DNA of 64,000 bases from Lutibacter sp. B1 (GTDB lineage: Bacteria > Bacteroidota > Bacteroidia > Flavobacteriales > Flavobacteriaceae), in contig NZ_JAAZUI010000013.1 in assembly GCF_012524075.1 (NCBI RefSeq), positions 1-64,000 on the forward strand, written 5' to 3'. Numbering within the stretch: position 1 is the stretch's first letter; each line of letters opens with the position of its first letter. The notes under the pieces were generated by a model that had not been told where the DNA came from, did not search any database, and was given only the letters and a program-made list of their open reading frames with translations. Positions 28,319-37,422 of this stretch are shown here, one piece after another. Both the position numbers and the translations under genes were made by a program.

Positions 28319-29353
28319 ATGTTAAGAACAATTCAGATAATAGCTATACTACAAGGTCTTTTTTTAATTTTAGTACTACTTAAAAATAAAAAGAAATATA
28401 AATCAACCACCTTTTGGTTATTTTTTGGAAGCATAGCTTCTGTTCTTTTATATTTAATAGGTGATGACGGCAGCAATATTTTTAAAAAAGGTGCTGATTG
28501 GTTTTTGTTTGACAGTTCATTATTTGTAACTTTTTTACTTTTATTCCTTAAATATTTTAAATCCGGGAGCGATAAATTTTCTAAAAAAGATTATTTGTTT
28601 TTTATACCCAACATTATCTTTTTTAGTATTGAAGCAACAGAAATTATTTTAAAGAAAGAAACTGTATTTATTGAAATTGTTGAATTGTTAATTGCAATAA
28701 CATTTTTGATGTATGTGATATATATAGTGTATGACGTTATAAATACTAAAGGAATGAAATGGGTTCTTTACTTCGTTATTCCTATTGGCTTAATAAAAAG
28801 CTACATGTATGTAGTAGATTCTTTGGCTTTTTTTGGTATTGCTAAAATGAGAATGTCAAATAATGAAGATTTTAATAAATATTTGTTACTTATAATTGCT
28901 TTTTTATTCTATTTTGTTATTTATAATTTAATAACTAAACCTATAGAGTTTTTGCCTAAACCCACTTTAAACAAGTATAAAACTTCCGGTTTAAAACCGG
29001 AGCTTATCAAAAAATATGAAGGAGATTTAATTCAGTTAATGGAAGAAGATAAGCTTTTTTTAGACCCTAAACTTTCTATTGTAACTGTTTCAGAAAAATT
29101 AAATATTCCCAGACAATATATTTCTGAGGTGTTAAATTTACATATGAATATTAGTTTTCAAGATTTTGTAAATAATTACAGAGTAAATGAATTTATTAAA
29201 TATCTTCAAAAAGACCAATATGCTCATTATACCCTTTTTGGTATTGCAAATGAAGTTGGTTTTAATTCTAAATCTTCTTTTAATGCTACTTTCAAGAAAA
29301 TTAAAGGAGTAACACCTACTGAATTTAAACAAACACTTGTTAAAAACAGCTAA
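28319..29353 (+). CDS. AraC-family regulator with membrane N-terminal domain
   Basis: A 344-aa protein. The first about 215 residues contain six to seven hydrophobic helices. A cytosolic AraC-type double helix-turn-helix follows in the last about 110 residues (KLSIVTVSEKLNIPRQYISE, IANEVGFNSKSSFNATFKKI, GVTPTEF). This membrane-bound AraC layout is frequent in Flavobacteriia and suggests direct sensing of an envelope signal. Neighbouring targets could be the glycosyltransferase and GH5-like genes downstream. Confidence 0.9.
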   Translation: MLRTIQIIAILQGLFLILVLLKNKKKYKSTTFWLFFGSIASVLLYLIGDDGSNIFKKGADWFLFDSSLFVTFLLLFLKYFKSGSDKFSKKDYLFFIPNIIFFSIEATEIILKKETVFIEIVELLIAITFLMYVIYIVYDVINTKGMKWVLYFVIPIGLIKSYMYVVDSLAFFGIAKMRMSNNEDFNKYLLLIIAFLFYFVIYNLITKPIEFLPKPTLNKYKTSGLKPELIKKYEGDLIQLMEEDKLFLDPKLSIVTVSEKLNIPRQYISEVLNLHMNISFQDFVNNYRVNEFIKYLQKDQYAHYTLFGIANEVGFNSKSSFNATFKKIKGVTPTEFKQTLVKNS

Positions 29354-29439
29354 AGTTGTACAAAATGATTATGTTGGACTAACCTAAAACAATCTACTTT
29401 ACAGTAATACGTTTTTTTGCAAAACAATTACCAGTTACA

Positions 29440-31089
29440 ATGATAAAATGGATAGGCAAAAGCGCCAATACAAAACTTACTTTATTACTACTTATTACTT
29501 TTTTTATTTCTTGCTTAAAACTAGGAAGCTGGGGGTTAACAGAAACAAGTGAAGCCAGATATGGTCAAATTTCAAAAGAAATGTACATTTCAAAGGATTA
29601 TGTGCATCCAAAACTATTGGGTATTCATCATTTTCACAAACCTTTGCTAACGTACCATATAACTGCGCTAGGTTATGCTATTTTTGGTGTAAATGAATTT
29701 GGAGCTCGTTTCTTTTTACAAATAGCTTTAATAATTCAGTTATTATTGGTTTATCATATCTCTTTAATTCTTTTCAAAGATAAAAATATAGCACTTAATA
29801 CTTCTATAATCTATTTTTCGTTGCCTTTAGTTTTAATTTCTGTTAGAAATTTAACAACAGATGCTTATTTAAATACATGTATTCTTTCAAGTATCTTTTT
29901 TTGGCTGAAATTTCAACAAAATAATCATAAAAAATATTTTATATACCTGTTTTTTATTTGTTTAGGATTGATAATGAATATTAAAGGACCGGTTGGAATT
30001 TTATTTTCAGTAATTTTTATACTAATTTATAAACGTATTTTTAAATTTAACTATAAAATAGATTTTCATGTAATCACAGGTTTCTTTATTTTTATTGGAA
30101 TGTCATTTTTTTGGTTAGCTCTTTTATTGAAAGAAGATCCTTTATTATTTAATTACTTTTTAGATGAACAAATATTAAAAAGAATAACAACTAATTCGTA
30201 TCACAGAGCAAAACCTATTTGGTATTATTTATTAGTATTGCCATTAGCAATTTTACCTTGGTTAATTCCTTCAGTACAAGGTATATTTACCAATATAAAA
30301 ACTACTCTTGAAAAGAATAAAACAAAAAAGCTACTGGCATTCAACATAATTGCAATATTTTTAATTTTTTCGTTATTTAAAACAAAACTTATTTTATATG
30401 TTTTACCTATTTCAAGTTATATTGCTATTTTATCTTCAAAAATTTTATCTGAATATAAAAATGAAAGATTAAAAAAATACAGTATCTTTTTAATAATACT
30501 AACGGTATTATTGATAGTAACGTTTTTTTTATTACCAACAATAGATCATTCATTTTCAATTAATTATAAAATTCTATCGGCACTCACATTAGCTTTGTTA
30601 CTACTGTTTCTATTCATCTATAAAAGAAAAGACACGATGTTATCTAAAGTAGTCTATTCCGGATATTTATTTGGAATCGTTTTATTATTAGGATCAACAC
30701 TATTTTTCAATTCTAATGAAATCAAGATCAATTCGGTTAAACCTATACTGAATTTTATTGAAAATAATGCATCTTTAAAAGATAGAAAAGTAGTTATTTA
30801 TGATTATTTATTGCCTTCAGCTTCATTTTATTCAAACGAAAACATATACACTATCAGTAATGGTCACAATACCGTTAAAAGAGATGTAAGGTTTGAAGAA
30901 AATGATGGTTGGAAAAATTATTTAATTGATGTTAAAACTCCCGAAGGAATAACACAGTTAGATTCTCTTTTAAAAAAAGATATTGTTCTTATTACGCGAA
31001 AAAATAGACCTTTAGCAGATAATTTACAATCTAAACAAACCAAATTAAATAATGAAATTATTTTTGGTAAGTGGACCCTTTTTTATTAA
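29440..31089 (+). CDS. ArnT-like/PMT-family membrane glycosyltransferase
   Basis: A 549-aa polytopic protein with about 11-12 membrane helices, then a C-terminal soluble part with alternating strands. The first periplasmic loop carries ETSEARYGQISKEM, the acidic motif of GT-C enzymes that take sugars from polyprenyl-phosphate donors. ArnT transfers aminoarabinose to lipid A. Here the acceptor could be lipid A, glycan or protein and is not defined. The gene stands alone between the AraC-like and GH5-like genes. Confidence 0.87.
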   Translation: MIKWIGKSANTKLTLLLLITFFISCLKLGSWGLTETSEARYGQISKEMYISKDYVHPKLLGIHHFHKPLLTYHITALGYAIFGVNEFGARFFLQIALIIQLLLVYHISLILFKDKNIALNTSIIYFSLPLVLISVRNLTTDAYLNTCILSSIFFWLKFQQNNHKKYFIYLFFICLGLIMNIKGPVGILFSVIFILIYKRIFKFNYKIDFHVITGFFIFIGMSFFWLALLLKEDPLLFNYFLDEQILKRITTNSYHRAKPIWYYLLVLPLAILPWLIPSVQGIFTNIKTTLEKNKTKKLLAFNIIAIFLIFSLFKTKLILYVLPISSYIAILSSKILSEYKNERLKKYSIFLIILTVLLIVTFFLLPTIDHSFSINYKILSALTLALLLLFLFIYKRKDTMLSKVVYSGYLFGIVLLLGSTLFFNSNEIKINSVKPILNFIENNASLKDRKVVIYDYLLPSASFYSNENIYTISNGHNTVKRDVRFEENDGWKNYLIDVKTPEGITQLDSLLKKDIVLITRKNRPLADNLQSKQTKLNNEIIFGKWTLFY

Positions 31090-31191
31090 TATTTCGGGTA
31101 AATTCATAAATACTGAAAAAAGTTTATATTATTTAATTTTCTCTCTTTTAAAAGTTTATTATTATTTAAATTTGATAAACATTTAAGCTTT

Positions 31192-33015
31192 ATGAAAAAT
31201 TTAATTTTAGGAATATGTATTATTATATGTTTCCAACCTATTAGTTATGCTCAAAAAATAGATAATTTTATAACTGTTTCAGGAAATAAACTTATGGACG
31301 AAGATAAAGAGTTCAGGTTTATCTCTTTTAACGTTCCAACACTTAATTATCAGGAAGATGAAATGAGTTTCACGCAAACAAATCCATATAAATTACCTGA
31401 TGAATTTGAAATGAGAGATGTTTTTGAAACTGTGAAAGAAATGGGAGGTCAGGTAATTAGAATTTATACAATACCTGTTAGAAATAAAAACTTTCCAAAA
31501 GAGGCTCCAACGTATGTTGAAAATCCGGGGCAATTCAATGAAGAAGCATTTAAAGTTACCGATACCATGCTTGCTTTGGCAAACGAATACAATATTAGAA
31601 TTATCTTTTCATTATTAAACAATTGGCAATGGATGGGCGGAAGACCTAATTATGCTGAATTTAGAGGTAAAACTGCTGATGATTTTTGGACCGATTCTCA
31701 ATTAATTAATGATTTTAAAAAAACAATTGAGTTTACAATTAACAGAGTAAATACAGTAACAGGAACAGCATACAAAGATGATAAAGCTATTATGTGCTGG
31801 GAAACAGGAAACGAATTAACCAGTCCGTTTGAGTGGACTAAAACCATTACCAGATATATTAAAAGTTTAGATACCAATCACTTAGTTTTAGACGGTTACT
31901 ACGCCATTGACAACAGCCCTGTATTGGAAGAAGCTATTTTAGAACCTTCAATTGATTTGGTTTCATCTCATCATTATGAAACAAACCCTTTTGATATTCC
32001 TAAAAATATTCAAAGAAATGTTGATGTAATAAAAGGTCGAAAGCCATATTTAGTTGGTGAATTTGGTTTTTCGAGTACTGAAGCTTTAAAAAATGTGTTG
32101 GATACTATTATAAAAACTGATGGCATATGCGGTGCTTTAATTTGGAGTTTAAGACATCATAGAAGTGAAGGCGGATTTTATTGGCACTCCGAACCAATGG
32201 GAGCGGGTGTTTATAAAGCATATCATTGGCCGGGATTTGAAACAGGAATAGCTTATGATGAAGTTAATTTAATGAAAATGATGAGGGAAAAAGCTTTTGA
32301 AATACAAAATAAAGAAGTTCCTAACATTAGCATTCCTAAACAACCTGAACTTTTACCTATTGAAAATGTATATTCAATAAGTTGGAAAGGATCAATGGGA
32401 GCTTCAGGATATACAATTGAAAGAACAAATTCAAAAGAAGGTGCTTGGAAACTAATTGGTTATAATATTCCTGACAATGTTCCTTATTTTCCTTTATATC
32501 ATGATAAAACTGCTCAAATAGGAAAAAATTATTATTACCGTGTTAAAGCAATAAATTCAGCAGGTGTTTCTGAAGCGTCGAATATAGTTGGTCCTGTTAA
32601 AGTAACGGAATTAGCACTTATTGATGATATGAAAAACATAGGTACATTGTACAGCAGTAAAAATATCAAGTTAGAAACAGGCAATGATAGAAATTATAAA
32701 GAACTAATTAATAGAATAAAAGGAGAAAAAGGTTCTGAAATTATATATAATATCCCTGGAATTTTTAAAGAATTCAGTATTTATACTTTTGAAAAAAATG
32801 AAACTCCTTTTTTAACTATTCTAGGTTCTGTAGACGGAATACAATGGGAAACTTTAAAATTAACACCTGAATCATTTATAAATTCTGAAACTAATTACGG
32901 TTATTTAATTCCTAAAATATATAGGTACAACCAACAAAAATCTTTAAAATTTATAAAAATTGAATTTAAAGGAATAAGTGAAATATCTAGAGTTAAATTA
33001 CTATATACTAACTAA
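31192..33015 (+). CDS. GH5-like secreted glycoside hydrolase with FN3 and discoidin-like modules
   Basis: Signal peptide ending ISYAQ, then a TIM-barrel hydrolase of clan GH-A. The acid/base Glu208 is in CWETGNELTS and the nucleophile Glu290 in LVGEFGFS. NNWQWMGG and SLRHHRSEGGFYWH lie near the sugar site. The layout resembles GH5 mannanase-like proteins. Residues about 385-475 form a fibronectin-III-like module (ISWKGSMGASGYTIER), and the remainder (about 478-607) looks like an F5/8 type C sugar-binding sandwich. It probably acts in the periplasm or on the surface on a beta-mannan or beta-glucan. Confidence 0.87.
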   Translation: MKNLILGICIIICFQPISYAQKIDNFITVSGNKLMDEDKEFRFISFNVPTLNYQEDEMSFTQTNPYKLPDEFEMRDVFETVKEMGGQVIRIYTIPVRNKNFPKEAPTYVENPGQFNEEAFKVTDTMLALANEYNIRIIFSLLNNWQWMGGRPNYAEFRGKTADDFWTDSQLINDFKKTIEFTINRVNTVTGTAYKDDKAIMCWETGNELTSPFEWTKTITRYIKSLDTNHLVLDGYYAIDNSPVLEEAILEPSIDLVSSHHYETNPFDIPKNIQRNVDVIKGRKPYLVGEFGFSSTEALKNVLDTIIKTDGICGALIWSLRHHRSEGGFYWHSEPMGAGVYKAYHWPGFETGIAYDEVNLMKMMREKAFEIQNKEVPNISIPKQPELLPIENVYSISWKGSMGASGYTIERTNSKEGAWKLIGYNIPDNVPYFPLYHDKTAQIGKNYYYRVKAINSAGVSEASNIVGPVKVTELALIDDMKNIGTLYSSKNIKLETGNDRNYKELINRIKGEKGSEIIYNIPGIFKEFSIYTFEKNETPFLTILGSVDGIQWETLKLTPESFINSETNYGYLIPKIYRYNQQKSLKFIKIEFKGISEISRVKLLYTN

Positions 33016-33019
33016 TTAA

Positions 33020-33382
33020 TTAAGTTTTAAATATTGCTCTAGACTTTTCAATACCAGGCATGTTTTCTAAAGCCCATTCGGTTAAATTTTTGATATGAGG
33101 TAAAAGACTTTCACCGCGTTCTGTAATATTATATTCAACACGAGGAGGTACCTCAGGATAAACGGTTCTGTTTACTAAACCATCAGCCTCAAGAGTTTTT
33201 AAAGTAACTGATAGCATTTTTTGAGATATACTGCCAATAGTTCTATGAAGCTCAGAAAATCTCATTTTATCGGTATCGCCTAAAATCAAAATAATTAGGA
33301 TAGACCATTTATCGCCTAATCTATCTAGTACATTTCTTACGGGACAATTTTCTTCTATGGAAAATTTTTTTAACTCAATCAT
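33020..33382 (-). CDS. HxlR-family transcriptional regulator
   Basis: A 120-aa winged-helix protein with the characteristic CPVRNVLDRLGDKWSILI start, in which the cysteine may sense electrophiles or redox state. ISQKMLSVTLKTLEADGLV and the wing PPRVEYNITERGESLL follow. It is divergent from an NmrA-like oxidoreductase gene. The 160-base spacer carries a perfect 11-base inverted repeat, so autoregulation and control of the oxidoreductase are likely. Confidence 0.92.
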   Translation of the reverse strand: MIELKKFSIEENCPVRNVLDRLGDKWSILIILILGDTDKMRFSELHRTIGSISQKMLSVTLKTLEADGLVNRTVYPEVPPRVEYNITERGESLLPHIKNLTEWALENMPGIEKSRAIFKT

Positions 33383-33487
33383 TTTTTAATCTATTGATTT
33401 ACTGTAATACTAACATAAAGGTAAGTATCTGACTATTAGGTACGTTCTTGTTTAGTAATATGTAACTGCTTACCTTTACTTACCAAA

Positions 33488-33512
33488 AGTAACTAAAAAA
33501 CTTTTAGTTACT
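33488..33512. promoter_or_regulatory. Inverted-repeat operator between HxlR and NmrA-like genes
   Basis: AGTAACTAAAA (33488-33498), a 3-base loop, then TTTTAGTTACT (33502-33512) form a perfect inverted repeat 30 bases before the ATG at 33543. The flanking DNA repeats related words, ACTGTAATACTAAC and ACTGTAATAACTAA. This matches the size of binding sites for dimeric HxlR proteins, though the assignment rests on position only. Confidence 0.65.
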
Positions 33513-33542
33513 GTAATAACTAATTATAAAAATAAATAATAA

Positions 33543-34415
33543 ATGGAAAAAATACTGATTACAGGTGCAACAGGTTTATTAGGAAGTTCAACTATAAAGT
33601 ATCTTTTAAATAAGGGTGTAGAAGCAAAAAACATTTACGCTTTAGTAAGAGATACAAAAAAAGCAGAAAATTTAGTTGAAAAAGGAATAAACTTAAAAAT
33701 TGGAAATTATGACGATTATCCGTCTCTGGTTGAAGCATTTAAAGAAATTGATAAATTATTTTTTGTTTCGGGAAGTGAAATACCAAAACGAGTGGCACAA
33801 CACGAAAATATTGTAAAGGCAGCTAAAGAAGCTAAAGTGAAGCATATTATTTATACAAGTTTTCAACGTAAAAATGAGACTGAAACATCTCCAATAGTTA
33901 CAGTTGCCGAAGCACACTTAAAGACTGAAGATTTATTAAAAAACTCAGGAATTAACTATACCATTATGAAAAATAATCTTTATATGGACATTATTCCTAT
34001 GTTTATAGGAAACGTTTTGGAAACAGGAACTATTTATCAACCGGCGGCTGATGGTAAAGTAGCCTTTGTTTTGAGAGATGACATAGCTGAAGTTGCAGCA
34101 AACATTTTAACAACCACCGGGCATAAAAACAAGGAATATGATATAACTGCCAATGAAGCGTATTCATATAATGATATTGCTGTAATGATTTCAGAAATAA
34201 CAGGTAAAACAATTAATTATATTTCTCCTTCTGTTGAAGAATATAGAAAAACACTCACTGATGCAGGTGTTCCAAATGAAATTATTGGAATGACAATTGG
34301 TTTTTCACTTGCTCAAGCTCAAACTGAATTAGATCAAACAGCTAACATATTTGAGAACTTACTCGGCAGAAAACCTGTTTCACTACAAGAATATCTGAAA
34401 AAAGTTTATAAATAA
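33543..34415 (+). CDS. NmrA-like NAD(P)-binding oxidoreductase
   Basis: An atypical short-chain dehydrogenase of 290 aa. The N-terminal Rossmann motif ITGATGLLGSSTIK (residues 5-18) is clear, and VSGSEIPKRVAQHENI and YTSFQRK are found in QorB-like NAD(P)H:quinone oxidoreductases. The usual YxxxK pair is absent, as in the NmrA/QorB group, so it may be a reductase or a redox sensor. A terminator follows. The divergent HxlR gene probably regulates it. Confidence 0.88.
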   Translation: MEKILITGATGLLGSSTIKYLLNKGVEAKNIYALVRDTKKAENLVEKGINLKIGNYDDYPSLVEAFKEIDKLFFVSGSEIPKRVAQHENIVKAAKEAKVKHIIYTSFQRKNETETSPIVTVAEAHLKTEDLLKNSGINYTIMKNNLYMDIIPMFIGNVLETGTIYQPAADGKVAFVLRDDIAEVAANILTTTGHKNKEYDITANEAYSYNDIAVMISEITGKTINYISPSVEEYRKTLTDAGVPNEIIGMTIGFSLAQAQTELDQTANIFENLLGRKPVSLQEYLKKVYK

Positions 34416-34440
34416 CATTGAAAAAGTATTGTAAATTATT

Positions 34441-34469
34441 AGAGCAGACATAAGTGTCTGCTTTTTTTA
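34441..34469 (+). terminator. Terminator after the NmrA-like gene
   Basis: AGCAGACA/TGTCTGCT stem, 4-base loop TAAG, followed by seven T residues. Confidence 0.85.
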
Positions 34470-34565
34470 ATACTAAGAAAAAAATAAGTAATAAATTTAA
34501 TAATAAATAAGCTTTTACAATTAAAAATAACAACTGATATTTGCTGTTTTTAATAAAGCAAAGTA

Positions 34566-35708
34566 ATGGAAGTTAAAGTAAAACAACGCATAGCATTAAG
34601 TATTTATTTTTTTCTTACCGGATTTTGTTTTTCAACGTGGGCATCACGCATTCCAACAATTAAAACAGCTTTCAACTTTAATGAGGCACAATTAGGTAAT
34701 TTACTTTTAGCAATGCCTATAAGTTCGTTGATAGGTTTACCTATTTCGGGTTGGTTAGTTTCAAAATTTCATAGTAGATCTCCGCTTTTAGTTTCGTTCA
34801 TTTTCTTCACTATTGCTTTAATGTTAATTGGACAAACAACTAATATTTATGCATTGATAATAGCTGTAAGTATCTTTTCATTTTGTATGAGAATTCTAAA
34901 TATCTCAATGAATACACAAGCAATTGCTTTACAAAAGAATTATGGAAAAAAAATAAACGGTTCATTTCACGGCTTATGGAGTATTGGAGGTATTGCTGGC
35001 GTAGGTTTTTCTACTTTAATGGTGAAATTTCAGATTCCTATGACAAAACATTTATTATATGTAGCTATATTTTCATTTCTTTTAGCCATTTTAGCGTATA
35101 GGTTTTTATTGAGTAACGACAGATCTCCTCATGGAAATAAATTACAAATTGGAAAACCTGATAAATTTATTTTATATTTAGGATTGTTGGTGTTTTTTGC
35201 AGCTATTTGTGAAGGCGGTATGTTTGATTGGAGTGGAGTATATTTTAGAGAAGTAGTACATGAAGAAATATTTACGTTAGGTTATTTGATCTTTATGATT
35301 TTTATGGCATTTTCACGCTTTTTTTCTGATAAAATAATTGACAATATTGGAATTGAAAAAATGTATATTTTAAGTGCTATTACGGTTGCATTTGGCATAT
35401 CAATAGTTATCATTTTTCCATATTTTTGGACTTCTATTATTGGTTTTAGCTTTGTTGGTTTAGGTGTTGCAGCAATATTTCCTATGACTTTTTCTTTAGC
35501 AGGAACATCAAAAAAATATTCCGCAGGTATGGCAATTTCAATCATTTCAACATATAGTACTATAGGTATGTTATTAGGTCCTCCAATTGTTGGTTATATT
35601 GCTCATTTATTTAACCTTAGAGTTTCCTTCATTTTATTTATGGTTGCCGGATTAATGTTAATACCGGTTTCTCAACTGTTTTTTAAACATCAGAAAAAAG
35701 AGAATTAA
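34566..35708 (+). CDS. MFS transporter
   Basis: A 380-aa major facilitator with about 12 membrane helices. FLTGFCFSTWASRIPTIK in helix 1, SWLVSKFHSRS-like loop residues after helix 2 and NISMNTQAIALQ resemble the YbjJ/FucP-like branch (sugar or drug export unassigned). Its stop codon TAA shares a base with the ATG of the following acetyltransferase remnant (TAATG), so the two were once translated together. Confidence 0.88.
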   Translation: MEVKVKQRIALSIYFFLTGFCFSTWASRIPTIKTAFNFNEAQLGNLLLAMPISSLIGLPISGWLVSKFHSRSPLLVSFIFFTIALMLIGQTTNIYALIIAVSIFSFCMRILNISMNTQAIALQKNYGKKINGSFHGLWSIGGIAGVGFSTLMVKFQIPMTKHLLYVAIFSFLLAILAYRFLLSNDRSPHGNKLQIGKPDKFILYLGLLVFFAAICEGGMFDWSGVYFREVVHEEIFTLGYLIFMIFMAFSRFFSDKIIDNIGIEKMYILSAITVAFGISIVIIFPYFWTSIIGFSFVGLGVAAIFPMTFSLAGTSKKYSAGMAISIISTYSTIGMLLGPPIVGYIAHLFNLRVSFILFMVAGLMLIPVSQLFFKHQKKEN

Positions 35709-36231
35709 TGAAGTATTCTTTAAAAAATAACTTAGACAAAGACGAATCAAAGGCTGTTTGGAAAATTTTATGTGCTTGTAATAATGATTTTGTTCCTCCT
35801 TTAAGCAGCAGATTTAGCACTTCTGATATCTTATTTGAAGAAGATAACAATGCTGAACTTCCAAAACAGTATTTTGAAAGTATTATTGATCAAAATTTTA
35901 TTTTAGTAAAGGATACTGATAATAAAGTTATTGGTTTTTTATCATTTATCAATGGTTACAGTAACCAATATTTATTAAAGTTTTCACCCTCAAATTATAT
36001 TTCAACCATTTGTGTGACCCAAATTACAGAGGATTGGGTATTGGAACTGAATTATATAATTTTATGGAACAAAACCTACCACCAGCATTAACTTCAAACT
36101 TTATAACCATTAGGACTTGGAGTACTAACTTTACACAATTAAAAATGTTAGAAAAAAGAAAGTATAGATTGGTTAAAGAAATTAAAAACCATAGAGGAGA
36201 AGGTATTTCATCATTATATTTTATAAAATAA
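35708..36231 (+). pseudogene. GNAT acetyltransferase, frameshifted
   Basis: Two overlapping frames together make one GNAT protein. The first (from 35708) runs to FSPSNYISTICV. The second continues DPNYRGLGIGTELYNFMEQN, the acetyl-CoA-binding motif A, and ends at 36231. A single missing base near 36014, inside TTGTGTGACC, separates the two. There is no homopolymer there that would suggest slippage, so it is a broken gene or a sequencing or assembly error. If repaired it would be about 174 aa. Confidence 0.85.
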
Positions 36232-36411
36232 TAACCTATTTTAGGTTTTAAGTAACTTTAGTTGACATATTTGTTTAGTTTAACAATTAAAAAAATTACA
36301 AGTTAACAGTAAACTTGGTGCAGTAAAAAAATATTTGAATAGCACTTCTTATAAAAGTTAAATTACTACATTTATTCACTTTTAATTCTTTTTATTTAAA
36401 AAAATTACAAC

Positions 36412-37335
36412 GTGAATATTATAACATTAACACTAAACCCGGCTTTAGATAAAAGTGCAAAAATAAATGGTTTAGTTCCAGAACAAAAATTGAGATGTCA
36501 CTCAATTATTAATCAACCCGGTGGAGGAGGTGTTAACATTTCTCGCTTATTAAAAAGGTTACAAATAAATACTGTTTGTATGGTGATTTTGGGAGGAGAT
36601 ACCGGAACTTTTTTTGAAGAGTTGCTTATAAAAGAAGAGGTAAAACCAACTAAAATAGTTGTAAAAACTCCAACAAGAGAAAATTTTTCGGTAGTTGATA
36701 CTCAAACGGGTTTGCAATACCGATTTGGAATGCCTTCTAATGAAATTTTTCAATTAGAAATGGATGTAATTAAAAATACGCTTTTGCAAACAGTAAAAAA
36801 GGATGATATTTTAGTTTTAAGTGGTAGTTTGCCTGAATCAATGCCAACTGATTTTTATGCACAATTAATTAAATTGATTTCTAATGTAGGAGCCAAAATT
36901 ATTTTAGACACCTCAGGTAAACCATTAGCTGAAGCTATAAAAGAAAAGGTATTTTTAATAAAACCTAACCAAAAAGAATTGGCTCAGCTTGCAGGAAAAG
37001 ATTTTTTAACCAATCCTGAACAGGAAGCTTTTGCTTTACAACTTGTAAATTCAAAACAGGCAGAATATGTTGTTGTATCTTTAGGTGCTCGTGGTGCTTT
37101 TATGGCCTCTAAAGATGGTGTCATTTTTCAAACAACACCATCTGTTAAAGTCAATAGTACAATTGGAGCAGGAGATAGTATGGTTGCCGGTTTAATTTAT
37201 GCCTTACAAAATAATTTATCTCCAAAAGAAGTACTTAAATGGGGCGTTGCTTGTGGCGTAGCTACTACTATGAGTGAAGGAACTAATTTAGCTTCTGTTG
37301 TAAACATTAATAGAGCTTTAAAATTAATTAAATAA
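36412..37335 (+). CDS. PfkB-family hexose kinase (1-phosphofructokinase-like)
   Basis: Sugar kinase of 307 aa that starts at GTG (36412). The Met-equivalent begins NIITLTLNPALDK, the family's opening, followed by QPGGGGVNISRLL. The PfkB signature near the C-terminus is STIGAGDSMVAGL, with the catalytic Asp in GAGD. It phosphorylates fructose 1-phosphate, tagatose 6-phosphate or a similar hexose phosphate. There is no PTS or fructose operon in sight, so the substrate is unsettled. No Shine-Dalgarno-like sequence is seen. Confidence 0.9.
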   Translation: MNIITLTLNPALDKSAKINGLVPEQKLRCHSIINQPGGGGVNISRLLKRLQINTVCMVILGGDTGTFFEELLIKEEVKPTKIVVKTPTRENFSVVDTQTGLQYRFGMPSNEIFQLEMDVIKNTLLQTVKKDDILVLSGSLPESMPTDFYAQLIKLISNVGAKIILDTSGKPLAEAIKEKVFLIKPNQKELAQLAGKDFLTNPEQEAFALQLVNSKQAEYVVVSLGARGAFMASKDGVIFQTTPSVKVNSTIGAGDSMVAGLIYALQNNLSPKEVLKWGVACGVATTMSEGTNLASVVNINRALKLIK

Positions 37336-37365
37336 AAAATTAGTATTTCCTTAACTTTTCATATA

Positions 37366-37373
37366 TAATTTTG
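37366..37373 (+). promoter_or_regulatory. Candidate -7 element of aldo/keto reductase 3
   Basis: TAATTTTG fits TAnnTTTG and would place the start of transcription at about 37380, immediately before the palindrome at 37388. Confidence 0.5.
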
Positions 37374-37387
37374 TAGTATATTTACAG

Positions 37388-37401
37388 ACTGATTAGTCAG
37401 T
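37388..37401. promoter_or_regulatory. Palindromic operator ACTGATTAGTCAGT-type
   Basis: ACTGA-TTAG-TCAGT is an interrupted palindrome with 5-base half-sites, just after the predicted transcription start and 22 bases before the ATG at 37423. It is typical of TetR-family operators. The TetR gene at 38548, downstream of the regulated gene, is the natural candidate. Confidence 0.6.
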
Positions 37402-37422
37402 TTAACTTAAATTATTTAAATT

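Noticed and set aside
36010-36231. Separate short gene beginning MCDPNYRGLG
   Set aside because: It is the C-terminal half of the GNAT protein in the shifted frame and has no start signals of its own.
36233-36247. AACCTA/TAGGTT hairpin after the GNAT remnant
   Set aside because: Short stem and no proper T-run.
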